Counted from the first letter of the stretch, positions 34,355 to 45,200 are shown. The stretch: DNA of 56,326 bases from Candidatus Cryptobacteroides excrementipullorum (GCA_017695065.1 JADILZ010000043.1:1-56326); one strand, 5' to 3'. Notes: generated by a model not told the origin, from the sequence alone. Numbers and translations are program-made.

Positions 34355-37300
34355 TTAGAAGGTAAGGTTGACTCCGACCACAAATCCGATGCTCTTCGGG
34401 TAAGCGGAGTAATCTACACCCGGAGTAAGAGGAGTGCTTCTGCGGGTATCCACTTCAGGGTCATACCCTGAGTATCCGGTCCAGCAGAACAGGTTGGTGC
34501 CTGTCACGTAGAAACGCAGGCGGGAGATCTTCGCCTTCATGGTCAGGTGCGAAGGCAGGGTGTAGCCGACAGTCGCTGAAGTGAGACGGAGGAATGACCC
34601 GTCCTCGACAGCCCAGTCGGAGAGGACCGCATTGCCCACTGCAGGAGACCACAGGGTGGCATCCGCATTGACGCTCCGTAGCTGGTCAGGGTCGGTGATG
34701 AGCTCGCCGGTAGTCCAGTCCACGTTGGTCCATCTCTGTTCAGAGGTCTTCATCAGGTTCCTGTTGCGGTATTTCCTGGTGGATGTGAACTCTATCTTGT
34801 TTGCATTGTATATGTCGTTGCCGAAAACGTAGTTGAAGTTGGCCGAGAAGTCGAAGCCATATACATAACCGGTGAGGTTGATACCGCCGGAGCCGACAGG
34901 AGTGGCGTTCCCGATGATGGACTTGTCATCGATGGTGACGCGGCCGTCCCCTGTGATGTCCTTGAGCTTCATCGCTCCAGGCCTGAGGTACTCCGAGCCT
35001 ATCACCGACGAGCAGTCTGTGACACCCTCGTTCAGGACCCACTGGCCTCCGCTGTAAGTGAAGTCATCCACGGAGTAGAACCCGTCTGACTGGTAGCCGT
35101 AGATGTTTCCCAGAGGCTGGCCGACAGTGACAATATAGTCCGTACCTATCTCAGTGGAAGCCCACTGGGTTTCGGCCTCGATCCTGTCAAGACCGCCGAG
35201 GCTCGTCACACGGTTCTCGTTGAGGCTGATGTTGGCACCGAGGGTGAGTCCGAAATTCTCCTTCTCGACCAGCACGGCGTTGAGGGTGACCTCGATACCG
35301 CGGTTACGGACAGATCCCATGTTGCGGTACTGGAACTCGTATCCGGACCCTGCCGTAGGGAACTGGATGAGGAGGTCCCTGGTAGTGTTGTGGTAAGCCT
35401 CCACGGAACCGTTCAGCCTGCCCTTGAAGAAGGAGAAGTCCAGACCGATGTTGTGCGACAGAGTGGTCTCCCATGTAAGGTCCTCGTTTGGCATTATTGT
35501 GTCGCCCCCGTCAGTGACAGTGGACCAGTATGTATCGCTCTGCGAAATCCAGGATGTGGAGAAGGAAGCGAAATTGAGCATGGTCATGCCGGACGGGATG
35601 TTGTTGTTCCCGGCGGTACCGTAGCTGTAACGCAGCTTCAGGTTGTCCAGCCAGCTGGAGGCACCCTCCATCCACGGCTCGTTGGAGATGGTCCAGGATG
35701 CGGCGGCAGAAGGGAAATATCCCCACTGGTTGCCCTTTGTGAACTTGGACGAACCGTCCGCACGCATCGTGGCGGAGATGGAATACCTGTCATCGAAAGA
35801 GTAGTTCACCCTTCCGAAGAAGGACAGGAGCTTGTCATTAGGATCGTAATAGTTGTTGGACGAAATGGATGTTCCTGTGGACATGAAGTTCCAGGCCGTC
35901 TCGGAATCGAAGAAGTCCGGGAAATTCTCCACAACGGAAGTGAGCTGGTTGGACTTCTCCACGATGTACTCCTGTCCCAGAAGGATGTCCAGATGGTGCC
36001 TCTTGTCCTTGAAGACATCTTCGAAGTTGTAGCTCAACGTGTTGGTATTCCTTATAGTCTTCCTGAAAAGGTCAGTGTACTGGACGGCCGGCCTGTCCTT
36101 GTACTGGGCTGTGTTGCCCACATAGTATGTTGTCAGGCCATAGAAGCGGTTGTTCTCCTGGTTGTATTCCTCCAGACCGCCTTCGACCTTGAGGTTGAGG
36201 TTGTCGATTATGTGCCATGTCACTGCTCCGTTCACGGTCCAGTTGCGGCGGATGCGCTTGTTGTCGTTGTCGGCGACAGACTGGAGCGGAGGTGCGTTGT
36301 CCCCGTAGTCCTCCTCCAGGTCAGAGCCGGACACAGCTCCCTGTGCAATTGGGATCGGTGAGTACTGGACAGCATGCTTCAAACGGCCGTTGCCGGAAGT
36401 AGAACCGGTGTCGTTCATGGAGTTTGCCCCGGAGCCCATGATCTTTGTATGCGAATATCTCGCGTTTATGTCGAAAGTCAGCTGCTTGATAGGCTTGTAA
36501 GTGGTCTTGAAGTTGAGGTTGTCACGCTTGTAGTCGGAGCCGGTCATGATGGCATTGTCCCCGATGTGGGCGTAGCTGGCCGTCCAGCGCACCTTGTCAG
36601 TGCTTCCGGAGACGGACACATTGTGGTTGAATGTAGTGCCCGTGTTCCCGAACACCTGCTGGATCCAGTCGTTGCCCTGCACGTCCTGGTAGAGGTCCAT
36701 GTCCTCATAAAGGCCGAAATAAGGCACGTAGTCGTCAGCGTATGACCCCCTTATAAGAGAGAGCTCATACTGGTTCCTCACGAAGTCATACGGGCTGTTC
36801 ACCTGAATGGCGTCCTTGTTGGCCATCCACTTCTGGCCCCAGTAGGCGTTGTAGCTGACAGAGAACTTGCCGTTCGTGCCTCCCTTGGTAGTGACAAGCA
36901 CCACTCCGTTCGCACCGCGGGATCCGTAAATGGCCGTGGAGAACGCATCCTTCAGCACGTCTATGGACTGGATGTCGGAAGCCGGGATATCGGAAATGCT
37001 CTCTACCGGGAAACCGTCCACAATATAGAGAGGTGAACTGTCCTGGGTGATGGAACCGGAACCGCGGACACGAATCTTTATCTCTGCATCCGGGTCACCC
37101 TCAGTGGTAGTCACCTGCACTCCGGCCATCCTTCCGGAAAGAGCCTCCGCGACAGTGGTCACAGGGGTGGCGGAAATGGTCTTGCTGTCCACGGAAGAAA
37201 CGGACCCTATGAGGTCCTTCCTCTTCACACTTGCATAACCGATGACCACGGTCTCCTCAAGGAAATTGACATCCTCCTCAAGGACGACATCGATTACATG

Positions 37301-37567
37301 CGAATTGCCGATGACCACACTCTGCGTCCGCAGGCCGATCATCGAGAACACAAGAGTCTTTCCCTTCGCGTCCGGAATGTCTATGACATAATGTCCGGTC
37401 TCGTCGGTAGTAACCCCCGTAGTAGTGCCGTCCACGAACACGGAGACCGCCATCAAAGGAGCCCCTTGCGTATCCTTGACAACACCCCTGATCTCCTGGG
37501 CCTGCACAGCGACAGCTGCGGCAAGCCCGAGGATCAGCATAGAAATCCTGTATGTCAGATTATCCAT
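34355..37567 (-). CDS. SusC/RagA-family TonB-dependent outer-membrane transporter
   Basis: The TonB-driven channel that imports oligosaccharides captured by SusD. The signal peptide (residues 1-23) is followed by a carboxypeptidase-regulatory-like domain (EIRGVVKDTQGAPLMAVSVFVDGTTTGV), the plug (VVIGYASVKRKDLIGSVSSV, then LYIVDGFPV and DVLKDAFSTAIYGSRGANGVVLVTTK, classic SusC signatures) and a 22-strand barrel ending in TF. Length 1070 aa. It is the first gene of an operon with SusD and the DUF4957/DUF5123 lipoprotein. A candidate LacI operator lies 136 bp upstream of the start. Confidence 0.97.
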   Translation of the reverse strand: MDNLTYRISMLILGLAAAVAVQAQEIRGVVKDTQGAPLMAVSVFVDGTTTGVTTDETGHYVIDIPDAKGKTLVFSMIGLRTQSVVIGNSHVIDVVLEEDVNFLEETVVIGYASVKRKDLIGSVSSVDSKTISATPVTTVAEALSGRMAGVQVTTTEGDPDAEIKIRVRGSGSITQDSSPLYIVDGFPVESISDIPASDIQSIDVLKDAFSTAIYGSRGANGVVLVTTKGGTNGKFSVSYNAYWGQKWMANKDAIQVNSPYDFVRNQYELSLIRGSYADDYVPYFGLYEDMDLYQDVQGNDWIQQVFGNTGTTFNHNVSVSGSTDKVRWTASYAHIGDNAIMTGSDYKRDNLNFKTTYKPIKQLTFDINARYSHTKIMGSGANSMNDTGSTSGNGRLKHAVQYSPIPIAQGAVSGSDLEEDYGDNAPPLQSVADNDNKRIRRNWTVNGAVTWHIIDNLNLKVEGGLEEYNQENNRFYGLTTYYVGNTAQYKDRPAVQYTDLFRKTIRNTNTLSYNFEDVFKDKRHHLDILLGQEYIVEKSNQLTSVVENFPDFFDSETAWNFMSTGTSISSNNYYDPNDKLLSFFGRVNYSFDDRYSISATMRADGSSKFTKGNQWGYFPSAAASWTISNEPWMEGASSWLDNLKLRYSYGTAGNNNIPSGMTMLNFASFSTSWISQSDTYWSTVTDGGDTIMPNEDLTWETTLSHNIGLDFSFFKGRLNGSVEAYHNTTRDLLIQFPTAGSGYEFQYRNMGSVRNRGIEVTLNAVLVEKENFGLTLGANISLNENRVTSLGGLDRIEAETQWASTEIGTDYIVTVGQPLGNIYGYQSDGFYSVDDFTYSGGQWVLNEGVTDCSSVIGSEYLRPGAMKLKDITGDGRVTIDDKSIIGNATPVGSGGINLTGYVYGFDFSANFNYVFGNDIYNANKIEFTSTRKYRNRNLMKTSEQRWTNVDWTTGELITDPDQLRSVNADATLWSPAVGNAVLSDWAVEDGSFLRLTSATVGYTLPSHLTMKAKISRLRFYVTGTNLFCWTGYSGYDPEVDTRRSTPLTPGVDYSAYPKSIGFVVGVNLTF

Positions 37568-37702
37568 AAAAGAACTTATTTGGTTAGTATTAGCTTTTAT
37601 TACGTGGATTTTCTGTTATCCAATGCGAATTTACGCCTTTTAAACGCAGATGATATATGAAAAATCATCGCAAAACATGTAATTTTTAACATGCGGCAAA
37701 AA

Positions 37703-37722
37703 TTCCGTGCACGGTAACGGAA
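37703..37722. promoter_or_regulatory. Candidate LacI-family operator upstream of susC
   Basis: TTCCGTGCACGGTAACGGAA, with outer arms TTCCGT/ACGGAA and an inner palindrome CCGTGCACGG. The same 20-mer with one difference lies in the lacI/kdgK intergenic region (51392-51411), and the flanking AAA is also shared. The rest of 37568-37702 is AT-rich and should contain the susC promoter, but I could not find an exact consensus. Confidence 0.6.
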
Positions 37723-37755
37723 AAATACGGCAGTCACCCCGAAGATGCGTGCGGG

Positions 37756-37776
37756 CAGACCCGCCGCCAGGGTCTG
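37756..37776 (-). terminator. Terminator hairpin of the pectinase operon
   Basis: CAGACCC (37756-37762) and GGGTCTG (37770-37776) form a stem immediately after the PL1 stop codon (37779-37781). There is no T run on the minus strand, so termination may be incomplete. Confidence 0.5.
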
Positions 37777-37778
37777 TC

Positions 37779-39656
37779 TCAGCCTACAGGCAGATATTCC
37801 CCGCCGCCGGCCTGTCCTGAGACGATATCCCTGACAAGGTAGTGGAGGTACATCTCCAGGTTGTCATACCTGCCGTACATGTCAAGGGTGAAAGCCTCCC
37901 CGTCCGAACTGTCCCGAGGATCCAGGCCGAACTCTGTCTCGAACCAGTCAGGCATCCCGTCCCCGTCCGTGTCCAGGATATCCGCAAGCTCGTCTTCAGA
38001 GGCCGTGTACTCAGGCCATCCTCCGACCGCATCCTGTGAGTCGATGATGCCGCCTGTGCTGCCGTTGCCCCCGTCAACGGCCATGGCAGTTCCGCTGGCC
38101 GCATCTGAGCAGGCCCTCTCGTCCACGGAGTCCCTTCTCAGGGAAGCCCCTCCGTAGGCACACACGGCGTCGAACGCACCGGACGCTGAATGGGTGGTGA
38201 TATACGTTGCCTGGCCCGCAGGTCCCGAAATCCGGAGTCCGGAAGAAAGGAGCCTGGACTGGTCAGGAGGGGTATTCGTACCGTCATCATGCCAAAAGAC
38301 CCCGTCCTGTGCCGTCATTGACGGATAATCATAGTAGAAGTTCCCGTCCATATAAAGGTACGGATAGCCGTAATCTGTGCCACTGGAGGTATATATACCG
38401 TTGGCATCAATGAAATACGCCCTGTCACGCGACGCAGGCCCTTGCCTGTAGTAGTTGTTCACCATATTGAAATGGCCGCCTTCCCCGCCGTAGGTGGAGT
38501 TGTTCCCCCAGTTGTATATTACGTTGTTGCGGAAGTCCACATTCCCTCTCAGGTCCGGATCGGAAGGTGTCTCGTAAATCTCGGGATGGTCGAAGCGCGG
38601 GTTGCGGCTGTCGTGGCAGGAGAGCATGTTGTGGTGGAAAGAGGCGTCCTCCCCTCCCCAAATTCCGCCGTATCCGTGGCTGCCTTTGCCATGGACGGAA
38701 TTCCTGAGGCTTTCGGAGATGATGCACCATTGCATGGTGAAGTTCCTGTTGGCATAGAATGACGCGCACTCGTCTATGGACCATGACATGGAACAGTGAT
38801 CGAGGATGATGTTTTCATGGTATCTCCCCCATATCGCATCCGACCCGTCGCTCAAACCGTTGCCTTCGTCCCCCAGACGGAAACGCATGAAACGGATAAC
38901 CACATTGTCGGCATCGATACGTACCGTATTATCTTTCAAGCAGATACCATCTCCAGGAGCAGTCTGTCCGGCGATGGTCACATCCCCATTCCTGACCCTG
39001 AGTTCAGACTTCAGCGATATGGTGCCCGCCACATCGAACACTATAGTCCTCGCCCCGCTCTGGTTTATGGCATCCCTCAGGGAACCCTCCCCGCTGTCTT
39101 TCAGGTTAGTCACATGTATGACCTTGCCCCCGCGGCCGCCCGTGGTGTACATCCCGCCGCCTTCGGCCCCCGGAAAGGCAAGAGCGCCAAGTGACGACTC
39201 ATGCTCCGGAACGGCGAACATGCCATACACCTCTTCCGGGACATCCGGGTCAGGCTCCGGCTCTGGCGTCACCGGGCCGCTCTCAGGCTCGCTGACACCG
39301 GGAACGGCCACCTTCTCAAGAGAATATTCAGATGATGAAGCGTCATCTTCTGCAACGGCCCTGACCTTGAACGTATAGGATACCTCCTTCTCAAGGCCGT
39401 CGAACCTGTAATGGCTCTCCTGCGTGTTCGTCTGCAGGACCAGACTCCCGTCAGAGGTAAGCTCAAGCCTGAGGGCGTATCGGACGGCGCCGTCCACTTC
39501 TGTCCATGAGAATGTAAGGGAATTGTCGGAGACAGCTGACAGCCATACTTCTTCCGGAGGAAGGAGGGGTACTGCGTCAGGCTCTGTCCCTTTTTCCTGG
39601 CAGGCGGCCACGAGAAGGGCAGCAAGCACGGGAACCAGTAATTTTCTTTTGTCCAT
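37779..39656 (-). CDS. PL1-family pectate lyase lipoprotein with fibronectin type III domain, 625 aa
   Basis: Cleaves homogalacturonan by beta-elimination. The lipobox LLVAAC puts the lipidated Cys at residue 19. A fibronectin type III domain (residues 35-120) and a proline/glutamate-rich linker precede a right-handed parallel beta-helix of polysaccharide lyase family 1 (from AFPGAEGGGMYTTGGRGGKVIHVTNL). Family motifs include IILDHCSMSWSIDE and DSRNPRFDHPEIY; the latter holds the catalytic arginine. A short C-terminal segment (DTDGDGMPDWFE) resembles a calcium-binding dockerin-like loop. The start is Met 39656 at the signal peptide. It is the last gene of the enzyme operon and a paralogue of the PL1 half of the preceding gene. 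Confidence 0.9.
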   Translation of the reverse strand: MDKRKLLVPVLAALLVAACQEKGTEPDAVPLLPPEEVWLSAVSDNSLTFSWTEVDGAVRYALRLELTSDGSLVLQTNTQESHYRFDGLEKEVSYTFKVRAVAEDDASSSEYSLEKVAVPGVSEPESGPVTPEPEPDPDVPEEVYGMFAVPEHESSLGALAFPGAEGGGMYTTGGRGGKVIHVTNLKDSGEGSLRDAINQSGARTIVFDVAGTISLKSELRVRNGDVTIAGQTAPGDGICLKDNTVRIDADNVVIRFMRFRLGDEGNGLSDGSDAIWGRYHENIILDHCSMSWSIDECASFYANRNFTMQWCIISESLRNSVHGKGSHGYGGIWGGEDASFHHNMLSCHDSRNPRFDHPEIYETPSDPDLRGNVDFRNNVIYNWGNNSTYGGEGGHFNMVNNYYRQGPASRDRAYFIDANGIYTSSGTDYGYPYLYMDGNFYYDYPSMTAQDGVFWHDDGTNTPPDQSRLLSSGLRISGPAGQATYITTHSASGAFDAVCAYGGASLRRDSVDERACSDAASGTAMAVDGGNGSTGGIIDSQDAVGGWPEYTASEDELADILDTDGDGMPDWFETEFGLDPRDSSDGEAFTLDMYGRYDNLEMYLHYLVRDIVSGQAGGGEYLPVG

Positions 39657-39693
39657 GTTATTTTCTGATCTTGTGTTGTATGGCATGTCAGGA

Positions 39694-42141
39694 CTATCGT
39701 CCGGATTCTGCCATGATATCCTTTTCAGAGTCGATAATGCCCGGTATTCCTGTCACCGACCCGCTGAAAGTCACGGTCCCGGACTTGACCTCACGCACTA
39801 TCCTGCTGTCCACGGAATCCCTCCGGTGCGATGCCCCGGCTTCCCTGAGCACTTTCCGGTACGCCTTCCTGACAGGCTCGGGCTCAATCGGGACACGGCA
39901 GACAAGCGGCGCCTCGGCAGAGATGCCGGAATAAACCTCGGCATTGCGGGCAATCTTCCCGGTATCAGGCTTCTTCCCGAGATAGTTCCCGTCCTGTACA
40001 GCCGATATGTCATATACATTGCCCTCAATATAGAATGAAGCCGGTATTCCGGAAGGGCTCTCACCAGTCGACAGCTCGACATATTCCCCGTCAAGGTGCT
40101 TCGTCCCGGGGCCGGGACGGAAAAGATTGCACCTGACATTGAACCAGCCGCCTTCCCCTCCGTAGATTGCCTTCATGCCCCAGTTGTACAGCACGTTGTT
40201 CACAAACTCCACTGTACCGCGACGGAAAAGCAGGTCAGCCCCTTCATACACGCCGGGATGGTCGAACCGCGGGTTGCGGCTGTTGTTGTGGACTATGAGG
40301 TTGTGGTGGAAGGAGACGTTCCTTCCGCCCCAGATGCCTCCGTATCCGTGCTCCCCCTTGTGGTGGACAGAACTGTTGAGCGCCTCGGATATGATACACC
40401 ACTGGATGGTGGAATTGGAATTGGCATAGAAAGAGGCATTCTCGTCGGTGGCCCAGCTGATGGAGCAGTGGTCGATGATAATGTTTTTGTTGTGCCTTGC
40501 CCCGAGGGCATCGTTCTCGTCTTTTGCGGCAGACCCCATGCGGAAGCGCAGGTATCTGATTATCACCTGGTCTGTACCGATATACACTCCATGATCGCGG
40601 ATAGTCACCCCCTCTCCTGGAGCAGTCTGGCCGAGGATGGTGATATAAGGGTCTTCTATCTTCAGAGTGGACTTCAGATAGATGTCGCCCTCAACGGCGA
40701 AAGTGACGATGCGCGGCCCTTCGGACCTGACTGCATGCCTGAGGGTGCCTTCCTTCTCACTGTCTTCCAGAGAAGTGACCACATACACCTTGCCTCCCCG
40801 GCCTCCGGCAGTATACATCCCTCCGCCGAGAGCCCCGTCGAAAGCGGGCTGCTTCCGAGGCTCTGCAAATGCCGGTCTGCCGTCCTTTATGAAATGCCCG
40901 TCAAAGGAATAGTCTGTATTGTGTGCGGCCTCGTACTCGAGAGAGGCCCAGATGAACGGCCCCACTCCCTTGCAATCGTTCTCGATGACAGGCTCGCTCA
41001 GGTAGTATCCGTAGGAACCGTCGCGGTTCTGCTTCTCGCCGAGCCCGGCCACTGAACAGCATGACTCTATGGAGAGCGTCCCGTCCGGATCCTCCCTTAC
41101 AAACGTGTCAATGAATCTTCCGTACAGGTCCATGGCATATTCTTTCCACGAACTGTCCAGATACCCCATGCGCACACCTTTCAGAGAAGCGTAGAGGAAC
41201 ATCGCAGAAGCGGTGGCTTCCAGATAGTTGCCTTCTTTTCCCGGGCAGTCCAGCACCTGGTACCACATCCCGGTCTCCGGGTCGGCGTATCCCCTGACGG
41301 CATCCATCAGCTGCCGGAACTGGTCTATAAGAGACTGTCTGTCAGGATGTTTTTCCGGAAAATAATCCAGTGTCTCCATGAGCCCGAGGGCATACCATCC
41401 GCAGGCACGTCCCCACGCATGGGATGACTGACCGGTGACAGGGTCCGCCCACGGCATGCTCCGGGACTCGTCCCAAGCATGGCGGAAAAGCCCGGTAGCA
41501 GGGTCGTATGTGTGCGACGCGGCTCTGCTGAACTGCGAGGCTATGTCGCTGAAGAGAGAGTCCCGCTCTGCCTTAGGGGTGAACCTTCCCGTATATTCGG
41601 CATAGAAAGGCTGGGCCATATACAGCCCGTCCAGCCATACCTGGTGCGGATACACGGCCTTGTGCCAGAATATCCCGTCAGCTGTACGCGGCTGGCTGTC
41701 AAGCTGTGCGCGCACCTTCCTGAGCACACGGCGGTATCTCTGCTCCCCTGTCATCCCGTACAGGCGGAAGAACATCCTGGCAGGGCAGACATGGTCCACA
41801 TTGAAGGCCGATTCCTTGTACTTGTACACAGAGCCGTCCTCCCCGGATATTGTGTCGGCCCATTCCTTAACATATTCTACGGGATAGTCCAGGTCATAGC
41901 GCTCTGCCACATCCATGAAAGACAGGAGTTCGAGTCCGGTAGTATAGTTCCACTTCAGTTTCCCCTGACGGCCGTCAAGATATGCAGCCTCCGGATTGCG
42001 CGCCATCTCAGAGAGCATCATCCTTACGGAGACAGGGGCCTTGCGGCAGCTTTCCGGAAGTGCGGTTCCGGACACGGAAGGCGCGGCCAGGAAAGCGGCG
42101 GCGAAAGTGGCCATTAAAGTCAGTTTGTTGATATTGAACAT
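39694..42141 (-). CDS. GH105-PL1 fusion: unsaturated galacturonyl hydrolase plus pectate lyase
   Basis: Two enzymes in one exported chain of 815 aa. A signal peptide (residues 1-25) precedes a GH105/GH88-type (alpha/alpha)6 barrel to about residue 410, with the catalytic aspartate D171 in HQVWLDGLYMAQPF and motifs AWGRACGWYALGLMETLDY and NYLEATASAMFLYA. These enzymes remove the unsaturated uronic acid that lyases leave at the non-reducing end. From about residue 430 a PL1 pectate lyase follows (GGGMYTAGGRGGKVYVVTSL, IIIDHCSISWATDENASF, NNSRNPRFDHPGVYEG). The join would let one protein both make and trim unsaturated ends. It begins 77 bp after the sensor gene and ends 37 bp before the second PL1. 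Confidence 0.9.
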   Translation of the reverse strand: MFNINKLTLMATFAAAFLAAPSVSGTALPESCRKAPVSVRMMLSEMARNPEAAYLDGRQGKLKWNYTTGLELLSFMDVAERYDLDYPVEYVKEWADTISGEDGSVYKYKESAFNVDHVCPARMFFRLYGMTGEQRYRRVLRKVRAQLDSQPRTADGIFWHKAVYPHQVWLDGLYMAQPFYAEYTGRFTPKAERDSLFSDIASQFSRAASHTYDPATGLFRHAWDESRSMPWADPVTGQSSHAWGRACGWYALGLMETLDYFPEKHPDRQSLIDQFRQLMDAVRGYADPETGMWYQVLDCPGKEGNYLEATASAMFLYASLKGVRMGYLDSSWKEYAMDLYGRFIDTFVREDPDGTLSIESCCSVAGLGEKQNRDGSYGYYLSEPVIENDCKGVGPFIWASLEYEAAHNTDYSFDGHFIKDGRPAFAEPRKQPAFDGALGGGMYTAGGRGGKVYVVTSLEDSEKEGTLRHAVRSEGPRIVTFAVEGDIYLKSTLKIEDPYITILGQTAPGEGVTIRDHGVYIGTDQVIIRYLRFRMGSAAKDENDALGARHNKNIIIDHCSISWATDENASFYANSNSTIQWCIISEALNSSVHHKGEHGYGGIWGGRNVSFHHNLIVHNNSRNPRFDHPGVYEGADLLFRRGTVEFVNNVLYNWGMKAIYGGEGGWFNVRCNLFRPGPGTKHLDGEYVELSTGESPSGIPASFYIEGNVYDISAVQDGNYLGKKPDTGKIARNAEVYSGISAEAPLVCRVPIEPEPVRKAYRKVLREAGASHRRDSVDSRIVREVKSGTVTFSGSVTGIPGIIDSEKDIMAESGR

Positions 42142-42218
42142 ATTGTCTTGTTTTTCGTTTGTGGTTTTCAGGAATACGATTCACCTGATGGTTCAGGATG
42201 ACTGTCAGGGACGGCAGT

Positions 42219-45200
42219 TCATGAAGGCTGCCGGACAGACGGAGGGACAGCATCCGCCGTATCCCCGTCATCCTGGCCGGACTTCGGGCGGTTCTCCTTT
42301 ATATAGTCCGCAGGAGATATGCCGAAATGCTTCTTGAACGACCTGCTGAAATATCCCGGGTCGGAAAAGCCCACCTTGTATGAAGTCTCCGACACGGACA
42401 TCTGGCCGCTCTTCAGGTAATATGTGGCCTTCTCGAGCCTGTAATCCTGGATAAGTTCCACAGGGGACTTGCCGGTGAGGCCTTTCAGCTTGTTGTACAT
42501 CGAAGTGCGTCCCATTCCTACATATACTGCAAGGCTGTCAACCGTGACATCACTGTTGGACACATTCTCCTCAAGCCATTGCATCACCTTGTCAACCAGC
42601 GCCTTGTCCCTGTCAGTAATGACGACCTCCGCAGGAGCTATGGTCACCTTTCCGGAGCCTGCCCCCGACTCCCTGGAAGTCCCGTGCGCAAAAGCGGACA
42701 GGAGAGCCTTCCTCCTCTCAAGGAGATTCTCCATCCTCGCTATGAGGAGTTCCATGGTGAAAGGTTTGGCTATATACCCGTCAGCCCCGTATTTCATGGC
42801 CTGGAGATGGGTATCGTTCTCATGCCTGGCCGTAATCATTATTATAGGGATGTGGCTGGTACTGAAGTCACTCCGTATCCTGTTTATGAGTTCTATGCCG
42901 TCCATCTGAGGCATCATGAGGTCTGTGATGATGACATCCGGCATCCATCCTCCCGAAATGACATCGAGAGCCTCCATACCGTTGGCCGCGTCACGGACTT
43001 CGTACTTGTCAGCCAGGGAGTTGTAGATATAGACCTTCAGTTCAGCATTGTCCTCCACCACGAGCACCCTGAGCGCACCGGCAGGGAAGGTCGGCTTCAC
43101 CTTGTATTTGCTCAGGCCGGCAATCTCCGAGACATCCTTCTGCATCGCCCCGGCATCCTCCTCCATGAACTCGGCGGTCTCCTCAGAGAAATGGTCCCTG
43201 TCAATCGGGAGAGTGACATAGAAGCAAGAGCCCTTGCCAGGAGCGCTTTCCACCCATATCCTTCCGCCGTGGATATCCACTATCTCCTTGCAGAAGGAAA
43301 GGCCTATCCCGCTGCCTGACATACCTTTGCATGCCGTATCCGAAGCCTGGACGAAAGGCTCGAATATGGCCTCCTGCTTTCCTTTCGGCACTCCCACCCC
43401 GTCATCCTTGACAGAAAGGGTGAAGTCCCCGGCACCCTGGCGGAAATATATCCCCACTTCGATATGTCCACCGTCTGAAGTGTATTTGAAGGCATTGGAA
43501 AGGAGATTATAGACCAGGGCTTCGAGCCTTCCCGCATCCCCCCATATCTTGAGGGAGTCCACGGAATGGGCCAGGCTCAGCTCCATGGACCTCTCCGCAG
43601 CCATATCCTTGAAGTCGTCATATACTCCACGGATCATCTGCACCACGTCGAACTGCCTCACGTTCAGCCTCATCTTGCCGCTGACAATCCTCCTGATGTC
43701 CAGGAGCTGGTCCACGAGGGTCATCATCCTGCGGGCATTCTTGTAGACAATGTTGGCGCTGTATTCGCTCCTGCCCCCGGGCTCTATGTCCTTGCGGAGC
43801 TCCCCGATACCCCCAAGGATGAGGGTCAGAGGTGTGCGGAGCTCATGGGATATATTGGTGAAGAACCTCACTTTCAGCTCGTTCATCTTCTGCTCGAGTC
43901 TTACGTCGTTCCTCAGTTTCACGGATGTCATGAACATCCTCACGAGAACGGCAGCCACGCACAGGGCCAGGAGCACATAGACCAGCACGGCCGGGGTGCT
44001 TTCCCACAGTGAAGGCCTTATCCTGATGCCCACAGAGACTGTCTCCACATCATCGGACCCTCCGCCGGAAGACCAGGCCCTTACCATGAACCTGTATTTC
44101 CCGTGCGGTATCCTCGAATAGGTGGCACTGGTGGCAGTCCCGCTCTCTATCCAGTCCTTGTCAAACCCGGAAAGCATGTATGCATACCTCACATTGCCCT
44201 GTATCTTGAAGTTGAGCGATGCGAAATCCACCCTGATGAACGAATACCCGTGAGGTACGGTGATCATATCCCTCCCCTCTGTCTGCACCCTGCGGCCATC
44301 CACCTGCATACCGGAAAGCACAAGCCGCTTGGGCTCGGAAGTATAGGTGAAGTCCCCCGGCGAGATTACATATACATTGTCAAGCGTACCGAAAGCTATC
44401 CTCCCGTCCGCGAGCCTGGTGCAAGCAGCCTCGCTGAAGGTGGTCGAGAGCATACCGTCATATTTCGTATAGTTGGTCACGTTCCGGGTGCCGTCCTTCC
44501 CCGTCGAGATTCTCGATATGCCGGTTTCGGTGGCGAGCCAGATGTCCCCGCCCTCGTCACACACGGCAGAAAGGACAATATTGCTGGAAAGGCCGTCCGC
44601 CGTGCTTATGACATCGAACCGGGCCGTATCCCCATCGAAGTGGAGACGGTCAATACCGCCGCCGAAAGTGCACAGCCATGTCGACCCGGTGTTGTCCCGG
44701 AAAATGTAGATTATGTCATTGTTGCCCAAGGAATGGGGATCGCCTGGAATCTTCCTTGCCGGATGGAAGTCAATCAGTTCCGTATTGTCCTGGGGATAAA
44801 ACCATATCAGGCCGCCCACGGTGGCCACAAGCATCCTGCCGTCTTCCATGCAGTAAAGGTATCTCACCCTGTCGCCGTACTCGAGGGGATAACCCGGGAA
44901 ATCGTTGTAGACTGTCCTGAACTCGGTGTCATCCGGCGACTGGAGCATGGAGATCCCGCCTCCGAATGTCCCTACCCATATCCGCCCGGCAAGGTCCTGG
45001 GTGACAGAATAGACATTGTCCGAACTGATAGACCCCATGTCATGCGGGTTGTGTCTGAAATGCCTGTATGTGAAATCCCCTCCGGAACCTTCGGAAAGAC
45101 GGGTGAGACCGTTCCCCTTGGTGCCGAGCCAGATGTTACCGGAAGAGTCCTCGAAGATAGAGTAGATGTTCCCTATCGAGGCAGACTCCCTTATACGCCT

